Part shown: piece by piece, positions 1-10,019 of the stretch | Layout: each line of letters starts with the position of its first letter | Position numbering within the stretch: position 1 is the stretch's first letter | Origin: Gnetum montanum | Lineage: Eukaryota; Streptophyta; Gnetopsida; Gnetales; Gnetaceae | Length of the DNA stretch: 26,637 nucleotides | Assembly (NCBI GenBank): GCA_015680685.1 | Contig: MNCI01020927.1 | Coordinates: forward strand, 5,203-31,839 | Reading direction: 5' to 3' | Notes under the pieces: model-generated | Told to the model about the DNA's origin: nothing | Seen by the model: only the letters and a program-made list of their open reading frames with translations | Database searches by the model: none | Program-made: the position numbers and the translations under genes

Positions 1-29
1 CCAGCCAAGCCACAGCTGCTCCTGAATAG

Positions 30-1889
30 GCCCCCCAGCCAAAGCCAAATTTTGAGCGTAAAGATCGTTCAAAATACGCGGCTTTACCCGTGAAGCATTC
101 CAAACTGCTAAAAAAATTGTTAGCGGCAGGACATATTCAAACTAAGAAAGTGTCCGAGGAAGCCCTGAAGCGTCACAGACGTCACTGTGAATTGTTGAAG
201 GATCCTTCTTTAGCTCTACCTAACGAACCAGCAGTTCCGAGATCTTTCAGGCTGGACCATTTCTGTGACTACCACAAGATGTGTGGTCACGACACGGATT
301 ACTGCTGGGCGTTGAAGGACGACATTCAACACATGATCGACGAAGGTCATCTAAAACTAGACAGCAGTAATCCTACGCGTCTGGAAAATCAGACATTGCA
401 TGTATATAAGGATCCGTTGAACACAAATTACGATCCTTTCACAATCACTGTGGTGAGTACGGACAGTGAGCGTAAGGGACCGCCAAAACAACCTTTTATT
501 TTGCGCATGCCCGCCAGCTCACCAAGGGGGCCAACTACTTCTTCGGCAACCAGTGGGGTCTCACGGCCACCGTTCATCATACGGGCACCTTCCCAAGTGC
601 GCCATCAGTCACGCGATAGTACCCAAGCCGCGGGCTCATCCGCACCCATGCCGAGAGCGCCCTTCATTATTAGAGTGCCAAAACTACAGGCTGCCCCTCT
701 CACGTAGGGGCAGACCTCTAGCCATCACCACCAGCCATCGCCTCCCAAGCAAAAGGAGGAGAACACCGTAGTCAACGCAACAAAAGACCACCCTACGCTC
801 GGCTTCCCTAAGCCCAGGCCCCTGGCCTCTGTGCCTATGTCTATGCCTCAGAAACAGGCTAAAGGTACAGAAACGCAACCACCTTCTCTTGGCAGAAAAA
901 GGAACAACCCTCCCACCGACACCGCTCCGCCTCGCGAGATCCGTCTTCTGGGCCGAATGGAGGAGGATAAGGGAGATAAACAACCCTTCCGAGAGAAGGA
1001 CCTCCTCGATGCGTTCACGTAGGTCAAACAAGCTCTCAAACAAAAGAACACAACACTGAGCTTGTACGACCTACTGATGACGTCTCGAGAACACCGTGAG
1101 GCTATGGTACGCATATTGAAGTCCATATCGGTGGATGCTAGCCTGCCAGCGGAAGAGGAAGCGATACACGCTATCATGTTTCCTTCTGAAGCTGAACAAC
1201 CCAAGCCTACCTCGTTGACCTTCCTGGATGAGTCTATCAAAGATGATCCAGAGAAAGGTCAAGTAACGACTGAGCCCATGTTCATTACCATTCGGGTTGG
1301 CCAGTACCGGATCCGAAGGGTACACGTGGATGATGGTGCAGCTGCTAACGTCGTCCCCTATTCCATCGTGGATAGGTTGGGGTTGGTTGACCAGATCACT
1401 CCCACGATGACAGCTTGCATGAAATCGTTCAACGGAGCACGGGTTCAAGTCAAGGGGACTGTGCGTATTGAGTTTGTGGCGGGGAATCAATTCCCAACGG
1501 AAGCCACATTCTTAGTCATCGAGGAGATGCCCAGCTTCAACTTAATCTTAGGGAGGTCGTGGTTATCCCAGCTGAGGGCAGTCTCATCACCGATACATCA
1601 AGAGATACACCTGCCCTACGCCGGAGGGGAGGTTGTCATACGCGGCGACGAGGTCACCCCCAGGACCGTTAACAACATTGAAGAAGAACGAGGTTCGGAG
1701 ATCGAAACAACTAATGATCAGTCCCATCTCCAAGCCCTTGAACAAAACGACAACAAGGACAATGGTCTAGCCTGGGCCGACCTGCCATTTCCGGATGACA
1801 GCGTAGAGGAGTCAAACCCCAAACCTCCTCGCCCTTACGCAGCACTCAACGTGAAGGCCATTAAGAGACAATTGCGTATCGACGGTTGA
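30..1889 (+). pseudogene. Ty3/gypsy gag C-terminus plus aspartic protease, UAG-interrupted
   Basis: One reading frame runs from before the window edge to a TGA at 1887-1889, broken by TAG at 27-29, 705-707 and 1020-1022. The first part encodes the end of a Gag nucleocapsid protein. It has the plant Ty3/gypsy signature CDYHKMCGHDTDYC (about 260-305), a zinc-knuckle-like C-x2-H-x4-H-x4-C variant followed by LKDDIQHMIDEGHL. Pro/Ser-rich repeats ending PFIIR or PFILR follow. The part after 1062 is a retropepsin: strand and active-site loop VHVDDGAAANVVP (1321-1360), then the flap and C-terminal hallmark NLILGRSWLSQL (1540-1575). The active site reads D-D-G rather than D-S/T-G; Tat-lineage elements vary here, so this need not be a lesion. 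No reverse transcriptase, RNase H or integrase follows before the LTR. The frame is otherwise clean and GC-rich, suggesting a younger copy than its neighbours. The family call is firm; the Tat-like lineage is an inference. Confidence 0.85.
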
Positions 1890-2690
1890 ACAATGGTCTT
1901 CTGCGTGCAACACTACTCTCGTGTAACTGTGCACTCCCCGTTTGGCAGCTTCTTTTGTTTGTTTCAATATACTTTTACGCTATATCTGCTTTCTGTGTTT
2001 GCACCTTGCATTTTCTCGCGCGTTTCATCGTACCCGCGTTAGTTACGCTTTCGCATTACTTCACGCATTTATACACCTTTACATTTTTGTTATGATTTAC
2101 GCAGTCGGCCCGCAACGACCTTAAACTAGTTATACAAAGTTAACCCATTCACGCAGTTGTATGCAGTTACGCAGTCGCAACGGCCTTAAACTAGTTGTCT
2201 ACAATCCTCATTTACACATATTATTTTACGCACTTATGCAGGATTATATTCTGTTATGTGGTAACTTGTATGTTGGCCCGCAACGGCCTTAAACTAGTTA
2301 TTTATAATCACCATCTATGCTTCCGGCCTGCAATGGCCTTAAACTAGGAATTACGCACTATCAGTATTACTCAAGTGAACTTTTCAACAGTTACACTCGT
2401 ACTCCATAGACAAAACACAAAAAAAAACATATGTAATTGATATCCAATGCATCCACCAAGTTTTATAGCATGTCTCTCTAGTCATTCGTAACATGACACT
2501 ACACTCGACATTAACAAAATTTTACGTAAATAATAATTACGCATTCCCTCTATCTCCCATACCTGCCAGCCTTGCTTTTCCATGTTGATAAGGCAACACT
2601 TGAGTAGCCATGGATGAACCCTGTTCTTGCTTTTGCCAATTTGGTGTTTCGCATTCTTTGTCGTCTTTCGGGTAAGCCCTCAAACCGTCA
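1890..2690 (+). other. Non-coding 3' internal region of the gag-protease element
   Basis: This is the stretch between the protease stop and the probable polypurine tract. I see no conserved coding. It is rich in the hexamer TTACGC and holds four copies of a GGCCTTAAACTAG motif. In a complete autonomous element reverse transcriptase and integrase would come before this untranslated stretch; here it directly follows protease. Confidence 0.5.
2107..2349 (+). repeat. Four dispersed copies of a CGCAACGGCCTTAAACTAG motif
   Basis: Near-identical copies lie at about 2110-2130, 2176-2195, 2279-2298 and 2329-2347. Each reads roughly CGCAACGGCCTTAAACTAG, with single-base changes (CGACC, CAATGG). Spacing is irregular (66, 103 and 50 bp), so this is not a simple tandem array. 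Function is unknown. Confidence 0.75.
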
Positions 2691-2701
2691 ACAAAGAGGG
2701 G
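2691..2701 (+). other. Candidate polypurine tract
   Basis: The purine-rich run ACAAAGAGGGG lies just before a TG dinucleotide (2706) that could start the 3' LTR. Position relative to the gag-protease ORF and to the U3-like repeats fits a plus-strand priming site. The second LTR is outside the window, so the boundary cannot be confirmed here. Confidence 0.4.
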
Positions 2702-2962
2702 CCATTGAAACACCGTGAAAATTACGAGTCGGCCTCAGGCAAAGATTCACAATTCAAGCGAGAGCGCGCATCAGCTTTGTTCCAGGACAAGTTTACGCTC
2801 TATTACGCATGACAGCGTAATGAGCATAATAAGCTACAAAATAGTCAAAGGCAGAGTCTAGAGAAGCGCAATAGTTTGACGCTTTTCTCTCATGGCGCAT
2901 GATTAACTTGTCTTTACGCTCGTTACGCGGCGGTGCGTAGCAGTGCATATGTTATCATTCGA

Positions 2963-3305
2963 GTTATACATTGTTTACGCTTCATTACGCGCAGCTGCGT
3001 AGTGAGCGTAAGTTATACATTGTTTACGCTTCATTACGCGTAGCTGCATAGTGAGTGTAAGTTATACAGTATTTACGCTTCATTACGCGCAGCTGCGTAG
3101 TGAGCATAAGTTATACATTATTTACGCTTCACCACGCGCAGCTGCGTAGTGAGCGTAGGTTATACATTGTTTACGCTTCATTACACGCAGCTGAGTAGTG
3201 AGCGTAAGTTATACATTATTTACGCTTCACCATGCGCAGCTGCGTAGTGAGCGTAGGTTGTACATTATTTACGCTTTGTTACGCGCAGTTTCGTAGTGAG
3301 CGTAA
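2963..3305 (+). repeat. Seven tandem 49-bp palindromic repeats
   Basis: Units begin at 2963, 3012, 3061, 3110, 3159, 3208 and 3257, exactly 49 bp apart with no indels. Each starts GTTATACATT and holds an imperfect inverted repeat: arm TTACGCTTCATTACGC, core GCAGCTGC, arm GCGTAGTGAGCGTAA. The core is a perfect 8-bp palindrome with an E-box/PvuII site in most units. A degenerate eighth unit lies upstream (about 2914-2950), and related half-palindromes occur at 2793-2830 and 3335-3372. The array sits about 250 bp upstream of the TATA-like site, where U3 enhancers are expected. Confidence 0.9.
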
Positions 3306-3553
3306 AACAATGTTGAGTTTATTGTTTTTACACCAGATTACGCTCATACACGCAACACAATGCGAATGAGCATAATACAGCCTGAAAGCAATTAAAGCGT
3401 GCTCAGCATGTGCCTACTTTTCACTCGCACAACACGCAAACGAGGATGTTGTGCGTAGTCACAGTCTGACTTAAAATGGTCATACCAAAAGGACCCGCAA
3501 TATCCGGGACCCACGTCATCAGGGTTGCGCCTTTTTCGCGAAGCGTCATGACC

Positions 3554-3562
3554 CATAAATAC
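3554..3562 (+). promoter_or_regulatory. TATA-like element of the gag-protease element LTR
   Basis: CATAAATAC lies inside the proposed LTR, about 250 bp after the 49-bp array and 700 bp before the proposed LTR end. This fits a U3/R boundary. No transcription start can be assigned from sequence. Confidence 0.4.
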
Positions 3563-4256
3563 CTCAGTTGACAGAGATACAAAGGTTGGCAAATCAGAGA
3601 AGCAAAAGCATATTTCTGAGCACCAGAGCACTTAGCACTTTGGAGCAGAGATACAAAGAATAGCGCTTTGGCAATTGTGGACATCATCACCTTACAGCCG
3701 AAGCAGAGTACAGTTCGCTTTGAGCGCCGGTGATAAGAATAATCGTTCTACTGAAAAGACTCTATCAATCAGAAACAATTGATCGGTAGACGTCAAAGCT
3801 TGGCCTGCCTAGCATCTCAGCTTTAGCCCACGAGGTAGATTGGACTTCTGTTTAGACCGTTTGCTTGTTGTTTTGTGCTTGTTTCACATCCTGTAATCGG
3901 GGATTCCCCAGTGTAATTTCTCGTACGAAATATACATTTTTAAGTCAAAGCGCAGATCTTGAAGCTACGAGCTTCTCTTATGTCAACCTCCTTTCATCGT
4001 GTTTAGCATTATCACCGTTGCAATCCGTCTACATCATTTTCCCTTTGCTTTACGACTCCTCGAATCAGATCGCTTTCTTTTTACGCACTTTACATTGTTT
4101 TACTGACTCGTAAGTCCCTGTCTGATCGACAAGACCATTTAGGGTGCCACGGATTCACTTTCTCCAGCATAGCCCTCGCGTGGATCCATGGCTAAAACTG
4201 TGTACGTCGGAAACTCGGTCGGTATTTTCCAGCTGCCGACGTTTTCCATCGTTACA

Positions 4257-4589
4257 CCACTATTGATATTGTTCATCTAGTTGTGATGGAGCTCCACTTG
4301 GTTAATAAGTTTATTTTTGCTAGTGGAGCTACCTTGGATTGCCTTGAGGATAAGGAAATCATCTAGGTTCTTTCCTACATGCTAGTCAAGGATTCAATGC
4401 ATACAACCCTGAATCTTGTAAGTGTGACACCACAAGGCAACACCCCTTTGGATGTTTGTACTGACAGATCACAACTAAGTATATTTTCAAAGTCCATCTC
4501 CACAACTTCTTCTAATAAAGAAGCTTTGCTCTTACCTCTCTAGTAGAAATTATTCAGCTTCTTTTCGTCTCCTATAGTTACAATCACTA
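4257..4589. other. Unresolved stretch, possibly decayed gag continuation
   Basis: This is AT-rich DNA between the 3' LTR and the recognisable minus-strand gag. Short open stretches occur on both strands, but none shows a domain I can name. On the minus strand it would follow the gag remnant directly, so decayed gag or early pol is the simplest guess. Confidence 0.25.
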
Positions 4590-6193
4590 TTTTTCTCTTT
4601 AAATTATTTAGCAATCTTTATAGAAATTTGGAATTTTTCATCCAAATAGTCCCATAATTTATCAAGCTTTGTTGAAATATCAAAAATAGATTTTTAAATG
4701 GCCAATATTTTCATATTCATGACTTCATCGAGTGGTGATTGTTCCTCATCATAAAATCAAACCTCTCATTTCTTGATGGAAGGATCCCTATTATACTCTT
4801 ATGCACTTTTCCTTTTTTACAACTCACCTTCTTCTTTTGCTACCTACTCTATAAGCCTTTGCATCTGATGAGCTCTTAATTCAGATAGTCTCCCTTGGGC
4901 ATAAACCCTAAGAGTTCTTCTACTTTCAGCTTTATGCCCATCTATGATGTGCTAGAGCTATTCCCTTTGAGAATAATCATGGCTAGGGCATTGATGTAAG
5001 AGTGAATAATATCTACTCATGGTAGCATCCAAGGGTTCATCTGTTCCCTATTTTCAACCTTGGATCTACCTTCTTAGATTGGACACTTTGAAGTACATTT
5101 GGTATTTGTCATTAAATAGCTCTAATATGGTACTCCATGAGTGAATGGATTCCAATTCCAAAGACTAATACCAGCTCTTAGCTTTCTAAATGAGTGTCCC
5201 AGGAAAAAGCTTGAGTTTTTGTTAGTCATTTTCAATGTTCTGTAAGGCACAGGAATCATGAAAAGCTTGTAGATGATTCTACAAATTATAATGGTAGCCC
5301 CCTTCAAATTGTGGGATATTATTCATGTCTAGATGCTTGATCCAACTATCTCTTACATGTCTAGTTGGGATCTTTGCTACATTGTTGAGCATGATTTGAG
5401 TTGCCAACAGAGGTTTATCATCATGATTATGTTGATGATGCCAATGATGATTTCTATCACCTCTATGTTCTTGATGGCCTTAACAGTATCTATTGTCTGG
5501 TTGATCATCTTCATCATGATTATTTCGACAACAGCTTCTATGAGAACTAGAAGATGAAGAGGAATGTTCAAAATTGGATGAAGAGGATGAAGAAGAATGT
5601 GGACCACCACCACCACCACCTCTTCATTCATTACGACCATCATCCTTAGATCCCTTTCCACTTTGATGTTTACTCAAGTCCCTATCTTGACTATCACCTT
5701 TTTCTAAACCTAGTTTATGAATAGTGGATCATAGGTTTAGGGTCACACCCTCATCACCAATAATAGAGGGTGAATAATTTTAGTATTGAGAACACTTAGG
5801 AGGAGGATCCACATTGTCATGTTGGTTTAGTAGAAACAAGGGATTAGTAAAATGTTTCCCCTTTGCAAGCTCGTTGTGCTTTGCCAAGTGTTAATCTTAC
5901 TTGTGTTGTGTTTCAGTGGGATGATAGTCTTGAGTGTCATGATTGTCTAAAATGTATTCCTCATGAAGACTGAAGATTCCTAACTTCTTAAGGATTTGAA
6001 GTAGCATCATGGGCATAGATCAATCGGGGGGCAAGACAATGTTGCCCTCCATATCACACCATCATAGTTGTTCATCCTAATGTAGGATGAAGGTGAAGTT
6101 TTGTACATACTCATCTAGATGAGTACATATCACTTTGCACTCTTGTGAGACCAATAATTTGACATCTTCATTCCTATGAGAAGAAAAAGACAT
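4590..6193 (-). pseudogene. Athila/Tat-like Ty3/gypsy gag remnant
   Basis: Read on the minus strand, a start ATG at 6193 follows a splice-acceptor-like CTTGCAG. The capsid core lies at about 5330-5060: IPQFEGG, then NHLQAFHDSC, KLKLFPGTLI, KAKSWY and IHSWSTILELFNDKYQ. This matches the order of the plant retrotransposon Gag domain, in which FEG, a DSC-like helix, LRLFPFSL, KAKSWL and TTWEEL are typical. Next come RYYSLLHQCPSHDYSQRE and HIIDGHKAESRRTLRVYAQG (about 5000-4890), like the Athila QCPHHG segment. A Ser-rich linker and a (CCA)6 trinucleotide tract (5603-5620) lie N-terminal to the core. The copy has many stops and several frameshifts and cannot encode a full protein. LTR-alpha copy 1 and a decayed PBS lie just upstream in the right orientation. 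Confidence 0.7.
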
Positions 6194-6326
6194 TCTGCAA
6201 GACAAATAACATTATCAGTGTTCTTAGTAGTTATATGTAGTGTGAGAGTGATGTTGACCTTGAGTTCATCCAATGATATAAATAATATTCACTAATCCTA
6301 AATAGTACATGTTTCAACAAATAGAG

Positions 6327-6345
6327 TTCATAATAATGGCATTAA
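6327..6345 (-). other. Decayed primer-binding site of the Athila-like element
   Basis: On the minus strand the LTR ends CTCATCA and is followed by TTAATGCCATTATTATGAA. This can be aligned to the Athila-type PBS (TGGCGCCGTTGCCGGGGA), with most differences in the second half being G-to-A or C-to-T. The match is suggestive, not strong. Confidence 0.4.
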
Positions 6346-7110
6346 TGATGAGTGGCGAGGTACCCCTACACTCAACCATATAAATCACTAAGCGTTAACA
6401 TGTAATCTGGTTGAATTCTAAGGACTTTATGTCTTTCGGTGCACTAGTCGTCTAGGAAGTGAATCTTACCCTAAGGTCATTCATTGTCCTCCTAATTACA
6501 CTTGTGATGCTCATGGTATGGTTAAGTGTAATTGAGGTATATAATTTTTATCCTTTTTTATATTTATGTGTTCTTGGCACTTAGAGAGAGAAGTAAAGTA
6601 ATTTAATAGCTAATTTAATCTAACTAACTGGTTCCTAGCTCATCCTAACATAAGCATCCATCCCCACTTACTGTACACATCCTGAACCCACATATCCACT
6701 GCTAGATTACCAAGTGCTATGCTATTGGGTGCACCAAGCAATAACATTGTTGGGATTACCAAGTGAATACGTGCTTAGGCTCAAAGTGGTCATACTTATT
6801 TGCTTAGTCTATTTAGCTTATCTGGCTTAAGTAGCTTAATTAATGGAAAACATTGAATAAATTACTAAAAACATTAAATGCATGAATAAAGTTTTAAACT
6901 ATCTAGAATGGTCCAAGGTTTATTAAGAAGATCATCTTTATTTTTGTACACTCTATCATGCTCAGGTACAATAATGCTTGAATAAAGATTCGTACACTCA
7001 ATGTCTCTTACTGTGGGCATTCTAGAAAACATTCTAACTCTCAAATGGGAAAACTACAAGAGCCCTACTATTGCTATGATAAGACATGCAATAAATACAG
7101 CTAATGAGCT

Positions 7111-7120
7111 TGTATTTATA
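7111..7120 (-). promoter_or_regulatory. TATA box of LTR-alpha copy 1
   Basis: TATAAATACA on the minus strand is identical in LTR-alpha copy 2 at 20161-20170. It lies just downstream of the 14-bp repeats at 7140-7181. Confidence 0.6.
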
Positions 7121-7139
7121 GCTAAAAGTAGACCCTACA

Positions 7140-7181
7140 TCAACAAGGCCAAGTCAACAAGGCCTTGTCGACACAGCCAAT
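7140..7181 (-). repeat. Three 14-bp tandem units upstream of the TATA box
   Basis: TCAACAAGGCCAAG, TCAACAAGGCCTTG and the degenerate TCGACACAGCCAAT follow each other directly. They end about 20 bp from the TATA box in U3. Copy 2 of the same LTR has a different motif (GATATC) in this place. Confidence 0.75.
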
Positions 7182-7224
7182 CATGACTCTTCATTTATAA
7201 TAAGAAAAATTACTAGTTTTATAA

Positions 7225-8505
7225 TTTTAGTCTCTATCACCTAGTATTCCATAATTAAAGCAATATTCTTGGAAGAAATTAATTATTGTTCTTGGGCCAT
7301 ACCTAATGATTGGAATTCTTGAAGTAAGAAGAATTTTCTTACCTATTTGTAAGCTGAATGTTTGTGTCTATGGAGGTCATGTTTGGACATTTATCTTTTG
7401 GGCTAATACTTTTATTAAAGACAACAATTTTGAAGATTCACACTCATAGCCAATACCCCTCTTATCAATACTTGACTGTCCATTTTTTATAATATCCTTG
7501 AGCTATTCTAAGCTATGAGTAAACCTACTAAATAAATAAGATATTACTTAAGTAGCTTTACCTTTGTATCCTTCTTTAGCAATAGCATCTCCTCTTTTAG
7601 CTTTAACTTTTCTTGTTTAGCTAATTCAAGCTTCATCTTATAGCTCTTAATTTCTCGATCCCTTTCTTTTATAACTTTTTCATTTTCTCATTAAATTTGA
7701 CTACCATCTCTAATTAACCCTTATAAATTAATGCCCTTACTTTTTTTTCATATTTAGTCTCAGCTATGTCTAATAAGTTTTTTCCATCTTCATATTTACT
7801 AAAACCTACAATCTCAGTAGAACTAGAAGTCCCTTGCTCATTGTGTTTAGTATACATAAAGCTTTGCAAATCATAATTTGAATTCTTCAATCATGGTTGG
7901 AAAAGGAAATAAGTCTTGTATAACAATATTATTAGCTATTATATCTGCATGAGCAAAATAAGCAAAAGAGTTTTTTTTTTCACATTCTCAATTTTTGTAC
8001 TAATTTCTAAATGCTCTAATTAATTTTGAATTTTAGCAAATTGAGATTTTAATTTATCAAACCTATACCAAGTGCTCTTTGGCTTGAACTTGATTGTTTG
8101 AATTTTTAGATTTTCTTCATCTTTCTTCTTCCTTAAGCACTCAGTGATCTTATGACCCATTTCATCACAATAATAACAAGAAAAAGATTTTGTTAGCTTC
8201 TTACTAGCTTTCATCTTTTTGAACCTTCTAAGCTTTTTAGTAAGATCAGCAATCTTCTTATCAGAATTTGAATATGATAATGATTCCTCCTTATGTTCAT
8301 TTTTTCTAGCTTCAACTCTAAAGGTAATTTGCTCTAATTGCTAGAAAAATTGGTTTCTCCTTTTCTGATTTTGAAAGCTAATAGAATACTGTATAGCTTA
8401 GCTACTATTAATTTAGGGAGATCTTTTGCCACTTCTATGGATGAAACCTTAGCTTTGAATCTATTGGGTATGGTAGATAAAATATTCTAGTAGATTATTG
8501 TTGGG
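7225..8505 (-). pseudogene. Ty1/copia gag remnant
   Basis: In minus-strand order: the end of the UBN2-type Gag domain with VSSIEVAKDLPKLIVAKLYS (about 8445-8385), closely matching the plus-strand copy at 14100 (FSSIEVAKDLSRLKVAKLYN). Then an intact zinc knuckle CYYCDEMGHKITEC (C-x2-C-x4-H-x4-C, about 8140-8185) in a 64-codon open stretch. Then coiled-coil linker remnants, and the start of a second knuckle region near 7280. The N-terminal half is missing at about 8505, where LTR-like DNA begins. The 3' end stops at about 7225 against LTR-alpha. Many stops and shifts are present. Confidence 0.8.
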
Positions 8506-8510
8506 AACCA

Positions 8511-9990
8511 TTTGGGACTACCAATGTTAGGGGCCTTCAATCTTGTGACCAAGTCATGGAAAACAAAGGTGTTCTTCAAATAGGATTTAGATGTTTATTG
8601 GTCTCTAGTAATACCAAGGCCTAAATACTTCCAAGTAGACTTAGTGGTTATGAAACAAACTAAACATGAGTATGTGTTTGTTGTTGTGAATGTTGAAATG
8701 ATTGGGTTCTATGAAACTATAATTGGCTATCTTAAAAGAAATTCAACTAACTTTGTCGAATACTATGAGTTGTTAAAGGTTCCTATTTTGTCAAAACACT
8801 TGGTCTATATAGTCCCTATAGTACATTACTTGTAACAAATAAAATTTTACAAAAATGTTTGAGCACAATTCTACCAATCTACTCCTAAGAGAAAATTCCA
8901 TAAAAATACTAGAAATAGAGAGAGATTCAACAAGTTTTAGAAAGAGAAAAGAAAAGAAAGCAAATTTGTGTGGGATCTCAAACATTTATGTAAGATAAAT
9001 TGACATGAGAAAACACTTTGCAATAAAGCTATTCCGATTTAATCTATTATGAATTGTTTAAATCCTTTGAGCCCAACAAGCAATTTTGTAAAAACCACTA
9101 TTATTTAACTATCAAAATGCTTTGTAAATGACAAAGTACAAGCTTCTATTTGGCTACTTATTATTGGTCAACAATTGCAAACAATGAAACTTCTAGAAAA
9201 ATTTGAAAATTTCAAGATTACAATATTAGGGTAATAAAATTTAAAAATGAAAAAGCTATTTCAGTCATCTCAAAGTATCAAAGGTTTTCTAGATTTACTA
9301 AACTCAAACAAGTAATTTCTATAAGACATTACTGTTAAATTGGTCAAGATGCTTTTTTAATACAACATAAGCTCTTATTTGGCAAACCTTAATAGAAGTC
9401 TAATAATGTGCAAAAATAGAGTTATAAAGGCAACCTAGTAAAATCCCAAAATTAAATGCCAAACATGTTACTATCTAAACCATTACCTAAGTAACTAAAA
9501 CAAAATGGAGAAAGAAAAAAAAATGAACTCACAGGATTAAAACAAAGTAGCTAAATTGATGTCTTTAGCAAGCCATGCTTTACAACCTTTAATATTATTC
9601 AAAGTTGCTTCCCCCAAAATCCTTCCAAAATTCCTCCTTCTATTATACCTTTGAAGCCCTTTTTATAGTGGCCTTAGAGTTGTTACAATCATCATGAGAA
9701 GTTAAGGGGTGTTACAAATATCAAGAAAATTAATTCATAACCACCCTAAGTTATAACTTCCTTAGGAAGCTATGAGAAATTTGAGCCAAAGTTGACAAGT
9801 ATCTTCTTAGTAATGTAAAATCAAAATTAGCCACAAATCTCTTGAAGCTTTAGTTGTAACTATCATAGGAAATTACAACTTCCATAGGAATGAATGAGAT
9901 AATAACCAAATGTCCCCTTTATACAAGACATTACACAAACATCCTATAGATTTCTTTTGTCCTTGGTAACAATTCCCCTTTTTTTTAATT
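8511..9990 (-). mobile_element. AT-rich LTR-like region next to the copia gag remnant
   Basis: It begins TGTTGGGAACC at 8511, exactly where the minus-strand copia gag stops. A good minus-strand TATA box (CTATAAAAAGGG, 9657-9668) is followed by a leader-like purine-rich stretch and preceded by partial repeats of TTACAACTTCCATAGGA (9751, 9854, 9873). This order (U3 repeats, TATA, long AT-rich R/U5, then gag) fits a copia 5' LTR whose PBS and gag start are deleted. The outer edge near 9990 is a guess, and no second copy is in the window. I see no convincing coding in it. Confidence 0.35.
9069..9520. repeat. Degenerate direct duplication, about 230-bp period
   Basis: The segment at 9069-9157 (CAAAATGCTTTGTAAATGAC ... 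CTTCTATTTGGCT) aligns along its length to 9299-9387 (CAAGATGCTTTTTTAATACA ... CTCTTATTTGGCA). Similarity continues weakly beyond. It is an old tandem duplication inside the LTR-like region. Confidence 0.55.
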
Positions 9991-10019
9991 CATGTAAGAG
10001 GATAGATAAATGAACAAAG

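Larger units (their letters stand above)
2706..4256 (+). mobile_element. Probable 3' LTR of the gag-protease element
   Basis: The proposed limits are TGAAACACC at 2706 and GTTACA at 4256, giving a TG...CA element of about 1.55 kb. It contains a U3-like repeat array (2963-3305), a TATA-like CATAAATAC (3554-3562) and a downstream R/U5-like stretch (about 3870-4256). Base composition changes from GC-richer to AT-rich near 4256, which supports the right edge. Both edges are inferred without a partner LTR, and either may be off by up to a few hundred bases. Confidence 0.5.
6346..7190 (-). mobile_element. LTR-alpha copy 1 (5' LTR of the minus-strand Athila-like element)
   Basis: The inner edge is TGATGAGTGGCGAGGTACCC (plus-strand view). 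LTR-alpha copy 2 at 19413 starts with the same sequence apart from two changes. The copies also share ACCATATAAATCAC near this edge, TGTTGGGATTACCAAG (6748 and 19755) and TGTATTTATA (7111 and 20161), in the same order and at similar offsets (402/342 and 765/748 bp). Sequences outside TGATGAG are unrelated, which fixes that edge. TATAAATACA reads on the minus strand, matching the minus-strand gag. The outer edge is uncertain (about 7182-7225), because copia sequence takes over there. Confidence 0.7.

Noticed and set aside
2963-3305. Possible CRISPR array
   Set aside because: Units are contiguous 49-bp tandem repeats with no unique spacers, in plant LTR DNA.
3392-3690. Two overlapping minus-strand frames of 79 and 89 codons
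   Set aside because: They lie inside the proposed LTR over the TATA-like region, with no family features.
5377-5661. Minus-strand hydrophobic frame rich in Ile, Met and Val
   Set aside because: It is a shadow frame of the Ser/His/Asp-rich gag linker; the repeated ATGATG and CCACCA triplets create it.
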